This document shows, piece by piece, positions 43,434-53,237 of a stretch of DNA of 64,000 nt; the stretch's first letter is position 1, and each line of letters starts with the position of its first letter. The stretch is from a virus. A program made the position numbers and the translations under genes. The stretch is taken from IMG/VR virus record IMGVR_UViG_3300025617_000013, positions 1 through 64,000 of that record; one strand, 5' to 3'. The notes below the pieces were generated by a model. It saw nothing but the letters and a program-made list of their open reading frames with translations, was not told where the DNA came from and ran no database searches.

Positions 43434-46400
43434 ATGACGTACGATGAAATTAAGCAACGGCTAGCACAGGTTGAAAACACATTGCAAACTATCAGCAATA
43501 CAGGAAAACCGGTATTAGTTAATTCATACACCGCTAAATCTTTAGAAAAACTAACTACTCTAAAAGAATCACTACAAAAACAATTAGCAGAAAAAGACGA
43601 GACTATGTTCATTTCTACCAAAGGAGGCGATACTAAAGCCGTTAAAATGGATAGAAAGACTGCCATGGATCTTAAAAAAGATCCTAACATTACAGGAATC
43701 GATACAGCAAAAGGTCAATCCTTAAAAGAAGTAGACAGATTAATTAAAAACTCAGGTGTAGAGTTTGATAAAAAGGAAGTAGCAATTGTTGCTAAATCTA
43801 CCGGTAAAGCATTAGCCATTGCATTAAAGAAAGCAGGTGATGAAATCGCTAGAATGAAAGCTATAAGATTGGATGTTAATAGTTTTGATGTAGAGGTAAC
43901 GTATAAAGGTGAAAACAGAGGCTATGATGAGTTTTCTTTTTATATTACCGATAACGAGTTACATCTAGTAGATTTTTCATTCGACAAAACACTAGTCCAA
44001 GTAGGTGTTAAGCCTTCAGGAGAACCAATCGTAAACGTGGATGTACTAGCAAATGAACTCTTAAAACACTTCAAATCTTTAAATGAGCAAGTAAACGAAG
44101 TAAACTACGATTATTACACTACCCCAAAACATTTTGATATCTGCCCAGGAGCTGAAACATTAAGAGATGAAGTTTTAGCAAGCGGTAAATCACCTGAAGA
44201 ATTAGGAGAATGGACCTTTAAACATGACGAATTATTTAGATTAGAAAAAGCAGTCTTAAAAGCAAATAAAGCTGACGAAAGACATGTTAAAGTAGCTAAA
44301 CAATTAGCAGGAGAAATTACTCACCTTTCTAGAGATTTAGGAATTGAAGCCAATAAAATAGGGTACTTAAAAGGGCACGTTAAGAAAATCGAAGATGTAG
44401 CTAACAAGACTGATGGACGTGGTGATAATATGTCATTAAGAAGCAGAGACATTTATGAAGGTGAAGGAGATGACCATCATTACATTAAAGTAAAATCACA
44501 TGATTATAAGAAGGCTATGGCTATCTTAGATCAAAACATAGATCCAACTTACGTAAAAACAGAAGTAGTTGACGACGACGGAGCAGGTAACGTAATTATT
44601 TACTTTATATTCAGACATGAATACGGATTCGACGATATGTACGATGATCCAGAAGGTAAAGAAAACCCAGAATTTTATCAAGAACCAGACGAAGATCCAA
44701 ATGCGTTTGTGTATGATGTAGTAATGGATTTACGAGCAAACGATATTGAACTAGCAGATCATTCAGCTGAAATGGATGAAGATTACGATCCAGATCAAGA
44801 GCAGAAACACGACGAAGAAGATCATGGAGTAGCATACGATGACGACGGAAGACCTCTAGGAGAGGATTTAGACGTTGGACATCAAGATGATGAGCCTAGT
44901 ATGTTAAAATCTTCTGCTTTCGAAACAGCTACCTATGCTGCTAAATTAGCAAAGAAATTAGCTCAATATGATCAAGTAGACGGAGAAGTAGATTTTCCTA
45001 ACTGGTGGCAAAAGAAATTAATATTAGCTAGAGACTATATGTCTGCAGCATATCACTACTTAGAATCAGAAGAAAAACAACCTCTTATTGATAAGTTAGC
45101 TTTAGAATCTGTTAGTGAAGTTTCTTTAAATAAGATACAAAAATCTTACGACCAGACAATTAGTATAATGAAAGATCTTGCTAAAAAATATAAGGCAGGA
45201 GACAAATCAGTAGTTGATCAATTAAAAACTTTAACTATAACAAAGAAAAAGTTAGAAAAGCAATTAGATGATAAAATATCTGGCTCAGGAAGGGATCAAG
45301 AATTAACTATTAATGAATCAGCATCTAGAGATTTAGATGAAATATTTGGAGCATTAGGATATAGACAGGGGTTTGATGAATTTATTGAAGATAACCCAGG
45401 ATGTGTAGAAGTAATAATGGAATGGATCGGAGGAATATCTGATTTTCAAGAAAAATTATCTCAAGAATACGATAATGAAGAGTTAGAAAATTTAGGATTT
45501 TACTTTGGCGATGATGATTATAACGAAGTAATTAGAGAGTCACTAAACCCAGAAGTATCCCAAGCAGTAAATCGTTTTATTAAAGCAATGGCTAAACGAT
45601 ATAGCTACAGCGAACAAGATGCTGTATTTGCTATCATGGCTGCTTTAAAACAAAGAAAATTTGATGGTTTAAATGAAGCTAATAATTTACTTAAACAAGA
45701 CGCATTATCACCTGCAGAATATCAAAAAGCTAAAAAATTAAAGGGATTTGATTCTAAAAATTATAAATGGGATAAAGATCAAGAACTTCATTTAATTAGA
45801 AAAATGAGTGAAGATTTAGATGTAGGTAAAAAACCTCTGAAAGAATTTACTGATAATAGTTTCAAAGGTTCAGAACTAATCGACGATGCTAATAGTAACG
45901 CACCTGATATGTTTGGTAAACAAATATTTGCAGATCTATTACCTAAAGGAGTAGCTAGTGAAAACGATGCAATTGAAGCTTTAAAGAAACATGATAAGAG
46001 TGGTATCAAAGCTAGAATGGGACAGTATGCTCCTATGTTTGTTCACGTTCAATACCATGAATTAGAGCATGAAGGTGAATACTATAGAATGCATCAAAGA
46101 CAATACTATAACAGTAACTTTAAAGATAGAGACCCAGACTTTAATCCTGCAGTATCTAAAATTACATTATTTAAGATTACTAAGAAAGCAGCAGATAGAC
46201 GTGATAAAGAAGAAAAAGAAGTGTTAGGAACTATACTAGTTAAAACAGATCAGTACGTACAAGATCTAAGAAACTTACCTGGATTAGGTAAGAGACATAT
46301 GGAAGAAGCTACTAGACAAGATTTAGGAATGGTATCATCTATATCTAAACGTAGAGCTAAAGCACACTTAAAGAACCCATCTAATGATGGATCTAAAGTA

Positions 46401-46784
46401 TACGGTTTAGATAAGGACGGCAAAAGAGTTCATATTAAAAATATCAACGACGTAGATAAATTTACAAAATTCGAAATTGATGCTGATTTAAAAGAAGCTA
46501 AAGGAGGTCAAATAATGCCTGGAGATTATGTTAAAAATCAACACGGTAATATTTACCAAAGAGTAGATGGAAAAGTCGGTAGACATGATGCTTATGTTAG
46601 AGTTACTAACGGCAAACCAGGTAAAAAGAAAACTGGCTTACATGACTCTTTTAAATTAACTTTAGTTAAGAAAGACGAATTAACTGAAGGAGCAACATGC
46701 TGCGGTAAATGCGGTAGAGTACATGTTAAAGGAAACTGTAAAAGACCTTTTTTAAAAGGAAAGTCTCACTGTAGAAATAAATAA
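43434..46784 (+). CDS. Large modular internal-protein candidate A, 1116 aa
   Basis: A 1116-residue acidic multidomain protein without membrane segments. About residues 145-260 form a mixed domain (VEVTYKGENRGYDEFSFYIT). The segment DLDVGHQDDEPSMLK and YDQVDGEVDFPNWWQKKL (about residues 478-540) has a close copy in the next protein. A further part has KGGQIMPGDYVKNQHGNIYQ, an SH3-like strand set. The end is a Cys/His-rich tail (CCGKCGRVHVKGNCKRP, then C) that probably binds zinc and is also repeated in the next protein. Many L-x-E sites occur. It may be packed in the head and cut, but this is inference. Confidence 0.65.
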   Translation: MTYDEIKQRLAQVENTLQTISNTGKPVLVNSYTAKSLEKLTTLKESLQKQLAEKDETMFISTKGGDTKAVKMDRKTAMDLKKDPNITGIDTAKGQSLKEVDRLIKNSGVEFDKKEVAIVAKSTGKALAIALKKAGDEIARMKAIRLDVNSFDVEVTYKGENRGYDEFSFYITDNELHLVDFSFDKTLVQVGVKPSGEPIVNVDVLANELLKHFKSLNEQVNEVNYDYYTTPKHFDICPGAETLRDEVLASGKSPEELGEWTFKHDELFRLEKAVLKANKADERHVKVAKQLAGEITHLSRDLGIEANKIGYLKGHVKKIEDVANKTDGRGDNMSLRSRDIYEGEGDDHHYIKVKSHDYKKAMAILDQNIDPTYVKTEVVDDDGAGNVIIYFIFRHEYGFDDMYDDPEGKENPEFYQEPDEDPNAFVYDVVMDLRANDIELADHSAEMDEDYDPDQEQKHDEEDHGVAYDDDGRPLGEDLDVGHQDDEPSMLKSSAFETATYAAKLAKKLAQYDQVDGEVDFPNWWQKKLILARDYMSAAYHYLESEEKQPLIDKLALESVSEVSLNKIQKSYDQTISIMKDLAKKYKAGDKSVVDQLKTLTITKKKLEKQLDDKISGSGRDQELTINESASRDLDEIFGALGYRQGFDEFIEDNPGCVEVIMEWIGGISDFQEKLSQEYDNEELENLGFYFGDDDYNEVIRESLNPEVSQAVNRFIKAMAKRYSYSEQDAVFAIMAALKQRKFDGLNEANNLLKQDALSPAEYQKAKKLKGFDSKNYKWDKDQELHLIRKMSEDLDVGKKPLKEFTDNSFKGSELIDDANSNAPDMFGKQIFADLLPKGVASENDAIEALKKHDKSGIKARMGQYAPMFVHVQYHELEHEGEYYRMHQRQYYNSNFKDRDPDFNPAVSKITLFKITKKAADRRDKEEKEVLGTILVKTDQYVQDLRNLPGLGKRHMEEATRQDLGMVSSISKRRAKAHLKNPSNDGSKVYGLDKDGKRVHIKNINDVDKFTKFEIDADLKEAKGGQIMPGDYVKNQHGNIYQRVDGKVGRHDAYVRVTNGKPGKKKTGLHDSFKLTLVKKDELTEGATCCGKCGRVHVKGNCKRPFLKGKSHCRNK
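44862..45080 (+). repeat. Module shared with the next gene (DLDVGHQDDEP module)
   Basis: Coding module of about 70 residues (EDLDVGHQDDEP ... VDFPNWWQKKL ... YHYLESEE) whose near-copy lies at about 48556-48770 in the neighbouring gene. Confidence 0.7.
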
Positions 46785-46787
46785 GAT

Positions 46788-49496
46788 ATGCATAAGTTAG
46801 AAAAACTCATATTAGAGTCTTACGTCGAACTACTTAACGAAATGGATGGTGGTCGATTATTTGATTATTTTGCTAATAAAGGATACAAAGTAACAGAACG
46901 TAGACCAGATGGTTATCCACCAAAACCAGGAGTAGAAGGATATCAGGTAAATAGGGGCAGTGGTAGATATCCTCAATCAGTAATATTTCAACATAATAAG
47001 GATACTGATGAATTTACAATCAGTAGAATGAGTGGATATAGAATTGATCAAAAAAATGCTATAAAAGCAGGAATGAGAGAAGCAGGCAGTTCAGGAGCAG
47101 CCGGTATGGATTCTTATATGACAGATGGTAACTACACACCAGTAGGTATTTCAGCTGAAGGCTTAAAAGATATAGTAGACCATGTTATGACTGGTTTAGA
47201 TCGAGAAGCTAAAGCACAAGGTGACTTTTATAAAGCTAGAGGACGTACATCAGGTACTATAGATGAAATGGCTAAAGCTGATATGGAAAAAAAAGCCGGC
47301 AGTAATGTTATCCAGTGGGAAGATCTTACAGATAAACAAAGAGCCGGGATCGTTAAAAGGTACGGTGAACCAATGTTTAACGGAGAGCATGATTTCTTTA
47401 GTAAAGACATGACTACCTACTTTAAGACTAATAGTAAAAGTAAAGAAACAGGTAGTATAGGTCATTCAATCATTACATTACCTTCATTCTCCTCCCTATA
47501 TAAGAACTTCTCAGACATTATTAACGATATTAAAAAGTTAATGGGTTCTGATGATGTAAGGGGAGATGAAGCAGCTAGAGAGCTTTTTGATATCACTAAA
47601 ACTAACTTTAGAAAACTACAAAGATACCTAAGAACAGAAAGACCTGAGCAATATAGAATGCTTAAAATGCAGAGAATGATGGAGGGTATCAAATCGTCTT
47701 TTTCTAAGATAGAAGAGAAGATGGATATTAATGATCCAGTTATGCTAAAAGTAAGACGAGCTAAAATGCATTCAGATAGAATGAAAAAATTAGATGCTTA
47801 TTTAAAATCTCCTGAAGGTAAAGCTGCTGCACGAGCACAAGCTAGTGCTGAAAGAAAAGAACAAAAAGCTAGAGAGATAGTTCGTAAATTAAAGATCAAG
47901 AGAGCCCAAGTAGAAAGAGAGATGGAGAACGATCCAGACATCGAACCTCAAGGAGGCCCAGTATCTGATATGTACGGAGACCAATTAAATAAAATTGACA
48001 ATGCTATTGAAAAAGCAGCATCTGTATACAATAAACCTATGGACTACGATACAGCAGTCGGTAAAATAAATGAATTTGTAGGTGATGCTTGGGAAAAAAG
48101 AAATGGAATTCTTTATGACAAACTTGTTAAAGGTTCTGGAAAATCAGATACTGTAGAAGGAGAAATTTTGAGAGCAGTAAATAGAATTATATATAGATGG
48201 GGTAATGATGGAGATTACTTTTGGAAAGGGTACGGAACAGAAACAGTAGGTCCTGCTATATCATACTTAGTTAATAGCTCAATGATACCACAAATAATCC
48301 AAAGTAAATTTAATGCTTGGGAAAGTAATAATGAAGGTAAAAATTACGGTATAAAAGAATTAGAAGATCTTCTTGCAATAGCTTTAGAGTATATAGAAAG
48401 GAAAGACGAAAGTGAATATTCTAAGAATACAGAAGATATGTTTGATTACGAATCTGAGTATCAAGATGAAGAAGAAGATGATTACGATGATTATGATGAT
48501 TACGATGAAGAAGATGATGAATATTTTCAAGAAGGTTCTGCAACACATGATGATGGTGGAGATTTAGATGTAGGACATCAAGATGATGAGCCTGCAATGC
48601 TAAAAAATAAAATGTATAGAGCAGCCAAACTTGCAAACATGCTATATGACAAGTTAGATGCTTATGACCAAATGCCTCAAGAAGTAGACTTTCCAGATTG
48701 GTGGCAAACAAAGCTATCAAAAGCCAAAGATATGATTCAATCCTGCTATGATTACTTAGATGGAGAAGAAGGAATGGCTGAAAAAGATGCTGAGAATACA
48801 CAACCAGATATCGCAGCACTAGCTTTAGAGAATGTAAATGAAGACAAATCAGACGCTATTAGATGGTTCGGTAACTTAAAGTATTATTACCAAAAAGCCT
48901 TTACAGAACTTAAAGGTGAAGACAGAGAAACTTATAAGCAATTAACTAAAGACTTCTTTTCTAAACTAAAAATTGATAAACACGTACGCCCAGTAGGGTT
49001 ATCTGAAAGTGAAGGACAAGACTTATCAGAATTAAAACCTGGAGATAAGTTTGAATTCAACGGAAAAACATTTACCTTAATACAACATATAGAAGGAAAT
49101 ATCGCTAAAGTAATACGACCAAACGGAGATACTTCAACAGTTTCTTTTGGAGGTAAAGTAAACACTGGAAAGAAAGCCGGTATTGGACCTGATGCTTTCG
49201 GACAAGGAAAAGGCCATCACATAGATGAAGATCATTCTAAAAACCCAAACGACAAATATGTTGTACGTCCATGTAAGAATAAGAAAGAGCCTTGGGCGGT
49301 ATGGGAAGGTGAAAAGAGAGTTAAAGGATTTGCTGAAAAGAAAGATGCTCAGGCATATGCAGACAAGCAAAATAAGGAACAGGGGCTAAACGAAGAAAAA
49401 TCAACTTGTTGCGGTAAATGTGGTAGAAAACACGTTAAAGGAACAAAATGTAAAACTCCTTACTTAAAAGGAAAAGATCACTGTAGAACTAAATAG
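46788..49496 (+). CDS. Large modular internal-protein candidate B, 902 aa
   Basis: The start MHKLEKLILE-SYVELLNE is a good copy of the head-targeting-like peptide. About residues 215-295 form a module (KETGSIGHSIITLPSFSS ... AARELFDITKTNFRKLQRYL) that recurs in the next gene. About 590-660 hold the DLDVGHQDDEP module shared with the previous gene. Residues around 750-790 are SH3-like (LKPGDKFEFNGKTFTL). Near 825-865 is a KYVVRPCKNKKEPWAVWEGE segment resembling the DUF2188 type. The end is a Cys/His zinc tail (CCGKCGRKHVKGTKCKT). A plausible injected polyprotein, but the role is unproven. Confidence 0.68.
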   Translation: MHKLEKLILESYVELLNEMDGGRLFDYFANKGYKVTERRPDGYPPKPGVEGYQVNRGSGRYPQSVIFQHNKDTDEFTISRMSGYRIDQKNAIKAGMREAGSSGAAGMDSYMTDGNYTPVGISAEGLKDIVDHVMTGLDREAKAQGDFYKARGRTSGTIDEMAKADMEKKAGSNVIQWEDLTDKQRAGIVKRYGEPMFNGEHDFFSKDMTTYFKTNSKSKETGSIGHSIITLPSFSSLYKNFSDIINDIKKLMGSDDVRGDEAARELFDITKTNFRKLQRYLRTERPEQYRMLKMQRMMEGIKSSFSKIEEKMDINDPVMLKVRRAKMHSDRMKKLDAYLKSPEGKAAARAQASAERKEQKAREIVRKLKIKRAQVEREMENDPDIEPQGGPVSDMYGDQLNKIDNAIEKAASVYNKPMDYDTAVGKINEFVGDAWEKRNGILYDKLVKGSGKSDTVEGEILRAVNRIIYRWGNDGDYFWKGYGTETVGPAISYLVNSSMIPQIIQSKFNAWESNNEGKNYGIKELEDLLAIALEYIERKDESEYSKNTEDMFDYESEYQDEEEDDYDDYDDYDEEDDEYFQEGSATHDDGGDLDVGHQDDEPAMLKNKMYRAAKLANMLYDKLDAYDQMPQEVDFPDWWQTKLSKAKDMIQSCYDYLDGEEGMAEKDAENTQPDIAALALENVNEDKSDAIRWFGNLKYYYQKAFTELKGEDRETYKQLTKDFFSKLKIDKHVRPVGLSESEGQDLSELKPGDKFEFNGKTFTLIQHIEGNIAKVIRPNGDTSTVSFGGKVNTGKKAGIGPDAFGQGKGHHIDEDHSKNPNDKYVVRPCKNKKEPWAVWEGEKRVKGFAEKKDAQAYADKQNKEQGLNEEKSTCCGKCGRKHVKGTKCKTPYLKGKDHCRTK

Positions 49497-49497
49497 T

Positions 49498-50550
49498 ATG
49501 GATAAAATACAAAAACTTATTTTAGAAGCATATAGTAAGGTATCTGAAAGAACTGAAGGTACTAAAAAACTCAAAGAACTACCAGATGCCTTTGTAAAAG
49601 CTCTAAGTAAAAAGTACGGAGAAGTAGATATGGAAAATGATTTCGTATCTCCCAACCTAGATACATACTATAAACATACAAGTACTAATAAAAAAACCGG
49701 TAGTATCGATCATAAGATTTATGAACTACCTTCTTTTTATAAACTGTACGGTGAATTTGAATCTATTATAAGTGATATAAAAACTTTAATGGGAAACGAA
49801 GATGTACGAAACGATCAAGCAGCCCGTGAATTATTTGAACTTATCAAAACTAACTTTAGAAAACTTCAAAGCTACTTAAGAAAGGAAAGACCAGATCAAT
49901 ATGCTATCATAAGAGGTAGAGCAGAATTAAAAGAACTACATGAATCTTTTTTAAAAACCGCTTCACTTATTAACGAGTCTTTAATTGATGAGTTAGAAGA
50001 TAAACCAGAACCTGAAGAGGAACCTGATACTGATGCTCCAAAAGAAACTGTTCTTGAAGATGCTACAGATAAAATTTTAGGTAAATTTCCAACTTTAAAA
50101 GCTGCTATAACTAAACTTCAAACAGAAGACTTTAAAGAGTTTGTAGACAGTATAGATTGGATTTCACCCCGACCTACTTCTTTTCGTATTAATTTAAAAA
50201 ACGGACAAGATTACGTTTTAAAATGGACAGGTAAATCATTTCAAGCTCAAATTTTAGGTAAAAGGTATTTACTTTCTAATATAGCAGACTATCAACAAGC
50301 TCTTGATAAATTAGCCATACTCTATAAAGAAGCACCTTTAAAAGGAGCAGGAGAAGGAGAAGGCGGAGAAACAGGAGATGAATTTACCGGAGGTGGAGGA
50401 GGAGATTTTCCTGGCGAAGAAGGTGGAGCAACAGGAGGTGAAGATGACTTTGCAGCAGACGATACCGGAGGCGGTGATGAAGGTGGCGGAGAAGATTTAT
50501 CCGGTGAACCAATAGATTTTGAAGACACAGCAGAAGAACCAGAAGCATAG
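49498..50550 (+). CDS. Modular internal-protein candidate C, 350 aa
   Basis: The start MDKIQKLILE-AYSKVSE carries the head-targeting-like peptide. Residues 60-140 are the KTGSIDHKIYELPSFYKL module, matching the previous protein (LMGNEDVRNDQAARELFELI). The middle domain contains WISPRPTSFRINLKNGQDYV. The last 70 residues are a low-complexity Gly/Glu/Asp tail (EGEGGETGDEFTGGGGGDFP). It starts one base after the preceding stop and ends just before the next gene. Confidence 0.68.
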   Translation: MDKIQKLILEAYSKVSERTEGTKKLKELPDAFVKALSKKYGEVDMENDFVSPNLDTYYKHTSTNKKTGSIDHKIYELPSFYKLYGEFESIISDIKTLMGNEDVRNDQAARELFELIKTNFRKLQSYLRKERPDQYAIIRGRAELKELHESFLKTASLINESLIDELEDKPEPEEEPDTDAPKETVLEDATDKILGKFPTLKAAITKLQTEDFKEFVDSIDWISPRPTSFRINLKNGQDYVLKWTGKSFQAQILGKRYLLSNIADYQQALDKLAILYKEAPLKGAGEGEGGETGDEFTGGGGGDFPGEEGGATGGEDDFAADDTGGGDEGGGEDLSGEPIDFEDTAEEPEA

Positions 50551-51630
50551 ATGGATATTATAGATAAATTATATACGGAATGGGCTTGGAGAACTAAAAA
50601 TGGTACCCCAGATATTAATAACCCTGAAGATAAAGGTATTTTAGATTCTTTAATTAAGGAATTATCCGGTAACGAAGGAGGAGTATCTAAAAAAGAAGTA
50701 CTTACAGCTATTAATCAAGGAGATTTTACACCAGAACAGTTAAAATCTATACTTAATACTGTGTCCGGTCTTGCTTATAAAGCAGATATAATTAAATATC
50801 TTAATACAAAAGGGAAAGGTGTAAGTTCTATATCTAATAGAATTTATAACATTATGGTAGAAAATGGTGATATTAAAACTTACCATGATGCAGTAACAGG
50901 AAACAAGTTACCTTCCTATAATGCTTTAGGAAGTGAAGGTAATTTAAAAAATCTTTTTTCAAAGTATTATTCCGCTGATACGATTAATTTCTTATTTGAT
51001 ATTAAACCTCAAATAGGTAACGTAGCTACCGGAAAAGGAGAAATATTACTTAGCGTATTATGTTCAGACGTCACTGGAGATACCAGAGCCGGTGATATAG
51101 AAGCTTCAGGAAAACCAGTAGAAGTAAAAAATAGAGGAGCAAAACCCTACGGACAGAAAGCACAGTATGGAACTAATAGCGATAAAACGTTTATTGATTC
51201 TAGTGTAAAAAATACTCAAAGAATTGTTGGAGAGTTAGATCAGGTAGTAACTAAAGGTAGTAGACCTTTTCATAGGTTAAATATTATTTTAAAAGCTGCT
51301 CAAGAAGTAGATAATACAAAAACAGAAGAAGTTATTAACGGATTCACCGAAGCGTTGAAGACAAGCTATCCAGGATTAGATTTAACAAACTTTGATTTAA
51401 AATCATTTAAATCTGGTACAGTATTAGATGCAGACAAGATTGAACAAGAATTCGGTAAATTAGTTATAGACCATTATAGAACTTTAGAGGATTTTGAAGA
51501 AGTTTTATTTTTAGATGATAAATCTGGTAATTATGCTAAAGTACCTACTGATAAACTAGTTAGTTTGGTTGGTACTAAAATAGCTGTAGTACAAAAAGAC
51601 GGTCTTCCTCGATGGTCTTATAAATTTTAG
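50551..51630 (+). CDS. PD-(D/E)XK-like nuclease next to terminase
   Basis: A 359-residue protein. The segment G161-K-G-E164-I-L-L, D182 (RAGDIEASGKP) and E191-V-K193 (VEVKNRGAKPYG) has the order and spacing of a PD-(D/E)XK restriction-type active site. The flanking regions are helical. It lies two bases ahead of the large terminase gene, so a role in DNA packaging or in trimming packaged ends is possible. Alternatively it is an internal nuclease that is injected. The family is not firmly recognised. Confidence 0.6.
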   Translation: MDIIDKLYTEWAWRTKNGTPDINNPEDKGILDSLIKELSGNEGGVSKKEVLTAINQGDFTPEQLKSILNTVSGLAYKADIIKYLNTKGKGVSSISNRIYNIMVENGDIKTYHDAVTGNKLPSYNALGSEGNLKNLFSKYYSADTINFLFDIKPQIGNVATGKGEILLSVLCSDVTGDTRAGDIEASGKPVEVKNRGAKPYGQKAQYGTNSDKTFIDSSVKNTQRIVGELDQVVTKGSRPFHRLNIILKAAQEVDNTKTEEVINGFTEALKTSYPGLDLTNFDLKSFKSGTVLDADKIEQEFGKLVIDHYRTLEDFEEVLFLDDKSGNYAKVPTDKLVSLVGTKIAVVQKDGLPRWSYKF

Positions 51631-51632
51631 TT

Positions 51633-53207
51633 ATGGCACAAGACATAAAAAAAATAATTGCACAGGAGTATATCAAATGTGCAAAGGATCCGGCGTACTT
51701 TATGAAGAAGTATTGTCACATCCAGCATCCACAAAGAGGTAGGATATTATTTAACCTATACCCATTCCAAGATAAAGTACTCCACTTATTTAGAGACGAA
51801 CAATTTATTATAACTCTTAAATCTAGACAGTTAGGTATATCAACTCTTGCTGCTGGATACTCTCTATGGTTAATGTTATTCCATAAAGATAAAAACGTAC
51901 TTGCATTAGCAACCACACAGGCTACTGCTCGTAACCTTGTAACAAAGGTTATCTTTATGTATGACGAGTTACCAAGGTGGCTAAAACTACCTTCTGTAGA
52001 AAAAAATAAACTATCACTAAGACTTAAGAACGGTTCTAAGGTACAGGCTAAATCATCTAATGCTGATGCAGCTAGATCGGAAGCGGTATCATTATTATTA
52101 ATAGATGAGGCTGCTTTTATTGATAACATTGACGAAACCTTCGCAGCAGCACAGCAAACACTAGCTACCGGGGGTCAATGTATGGCCTTATCTACACCAA
52201 ATGGTATCGGTAACTGGTTTCACCAAACATGGGAAAAAGCTGAAACAGGGGAAAATTCATTTGTACCTGTAAGATTACCTTGGACTGTACACCCGGAAAG
52301 AAATCAAGATTGGAGAGATCAACAAGATAGAGATTTAGGACCTAGAATGGCAGGACAGGAATGTGACTGTGACTTCTTAGCTTCAGGGGATACTGTATTT
52401 GAACCAACCGACCTTATATTCTATGAAGAAACTTATCAAAAAGATCCGGTAGAGAAAAGAGGCGTTGATAGTAATTTATGGATATGGGAACCTGCTGATT
52501 ACACTAAATCATATATGGTTGTAGCGGATGTCTCTAGAGGAGATTCTGCGGATTATTCAGCATTTCATATATTTGACATAGAAACTTGTACTCAAGTCGG
52601 GGAATATAAAGGTAAAATATCTCCTAAAGATTTCGGTAACGTACTTGTAGGTATAGCAACTGAATACAATGAAGCACTTTTAGTGGTAGAAAACGCTAAT
52701 ATAGGTTGGGCTACTATAGAACAGGTATTGGAAAGAGAATATAGGAATATGTACTATAGCTCTACATCTAATATGGAGACAGTAGAATCCTATATGAATA
52801 AGTATGAAAGAGATAAACTTGTTCCTGGTTTTACCATGTCAATGAAAACACGACCATTAGTAATTGCCAAGATAATAGAGTATATCAGAGAAAGATCCGT
52901 TACTATACAATCTAAAAGATTGATGGCAGAAATGAGAGTATTCGTATGGAAAAACGGTAAACCTCAAGCACAAACTAACTACAATGATGATTTACTTATG
53001 GCTTGTGCAACTGCACTATATGTTAGAGATACAGCACTAAGATTACGTCAACAAGGTATGGATTTAGCAAGAGCACAATTATCTTCTTTTAGTAGTCTTA
53101 ATGCAAAGAACCAAGCAGTTATGAAAAATGTTGGTAGCCAACTAGAAAATCCGTATCTTACTAAGACACCGTACGGAGATGAAGATATCCGTTGGTTACT
53201 TAAATAG
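51633..53207 (+). CDS. 17: Terminase large subunit, gp17
   Basis: A 524-residue terminase. The ATPase half has a Walker A of the T4 type at 64-71 (SRQLGIST) and a Walker B at 155-159 (LLIDEA, with D158-E159). The nuclease half has D299 (VVADVSRGDSADYS) and later acidic residues (NDDLLMACATA). It pumps DNA into the prohead through the portal and cuts concatemers. Length and motif order are normal for T4-like gp17. The portal gene follows after 30 bases with its own late promoter. The small terminase gp16 is not seen in the window. Confidence 0.95.
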   Translation: MAQDIKKIIAQEYIKCAKDPAYFMKKYCHIQHPQRGRILFNLYPFQDKVLHLFRDEQFIITLKSRQLGISTLAAGYSLWLMLFHKDKNVLALATTQATARNLVTKVIFMYDELPRWLKLPSVEKNKLSLRLKNGSKVQAKSSNADAARSEAVSLLLIDEAAFIDNIDETFAAAQQTLATGGQCMALSTPNGIGNWFHQTWEKAETGENSFVPVRLPWTVHPERNQDWRDQQDRDLGPRMAGQECDCDFLASGDTVFEPTDLIFYEETYQKDPVEKRGVDSNLWIWEPADYTKSYMVVADVSRGDSADYSAFHIFDIETCTQVGEYKGKISPKDFGNVLVGIATEYNEALLVVENANIGWATIEQVLEREYRNMYYSSTSNMETVESYMNKYERDKLVPGFTMSMKTRPLVIAKIIEYIRERSVTIQSKRLMAEMRVFVWKNGKPQAQTNYNDDLLMACATALYVRDTALRLRQQGMDLARAQLSSFSSLNAKNQAVMKNVGSQLENPYLTKTPYGDEDIRWLLK

Positions 53208-53209
53208 AA

Positions 53210-53218
53210 CTATTTATA
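53210..53218 (+). promoter_or_regulatory. Late promoter motif CTATTTATA
   Basis: In the 30-base gap after terminase, 19 bases before the portal ATG at 53238. Confidence 0.65.
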
Positions 53219-53237
53219 TATATAAAATTACACCTTA

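Noticed and set aside
50322-50528. Pro/Ser-rich minus-strand frame
   Set aside because: Reverse reading of a low-complexity Gly/Glu coding tail.
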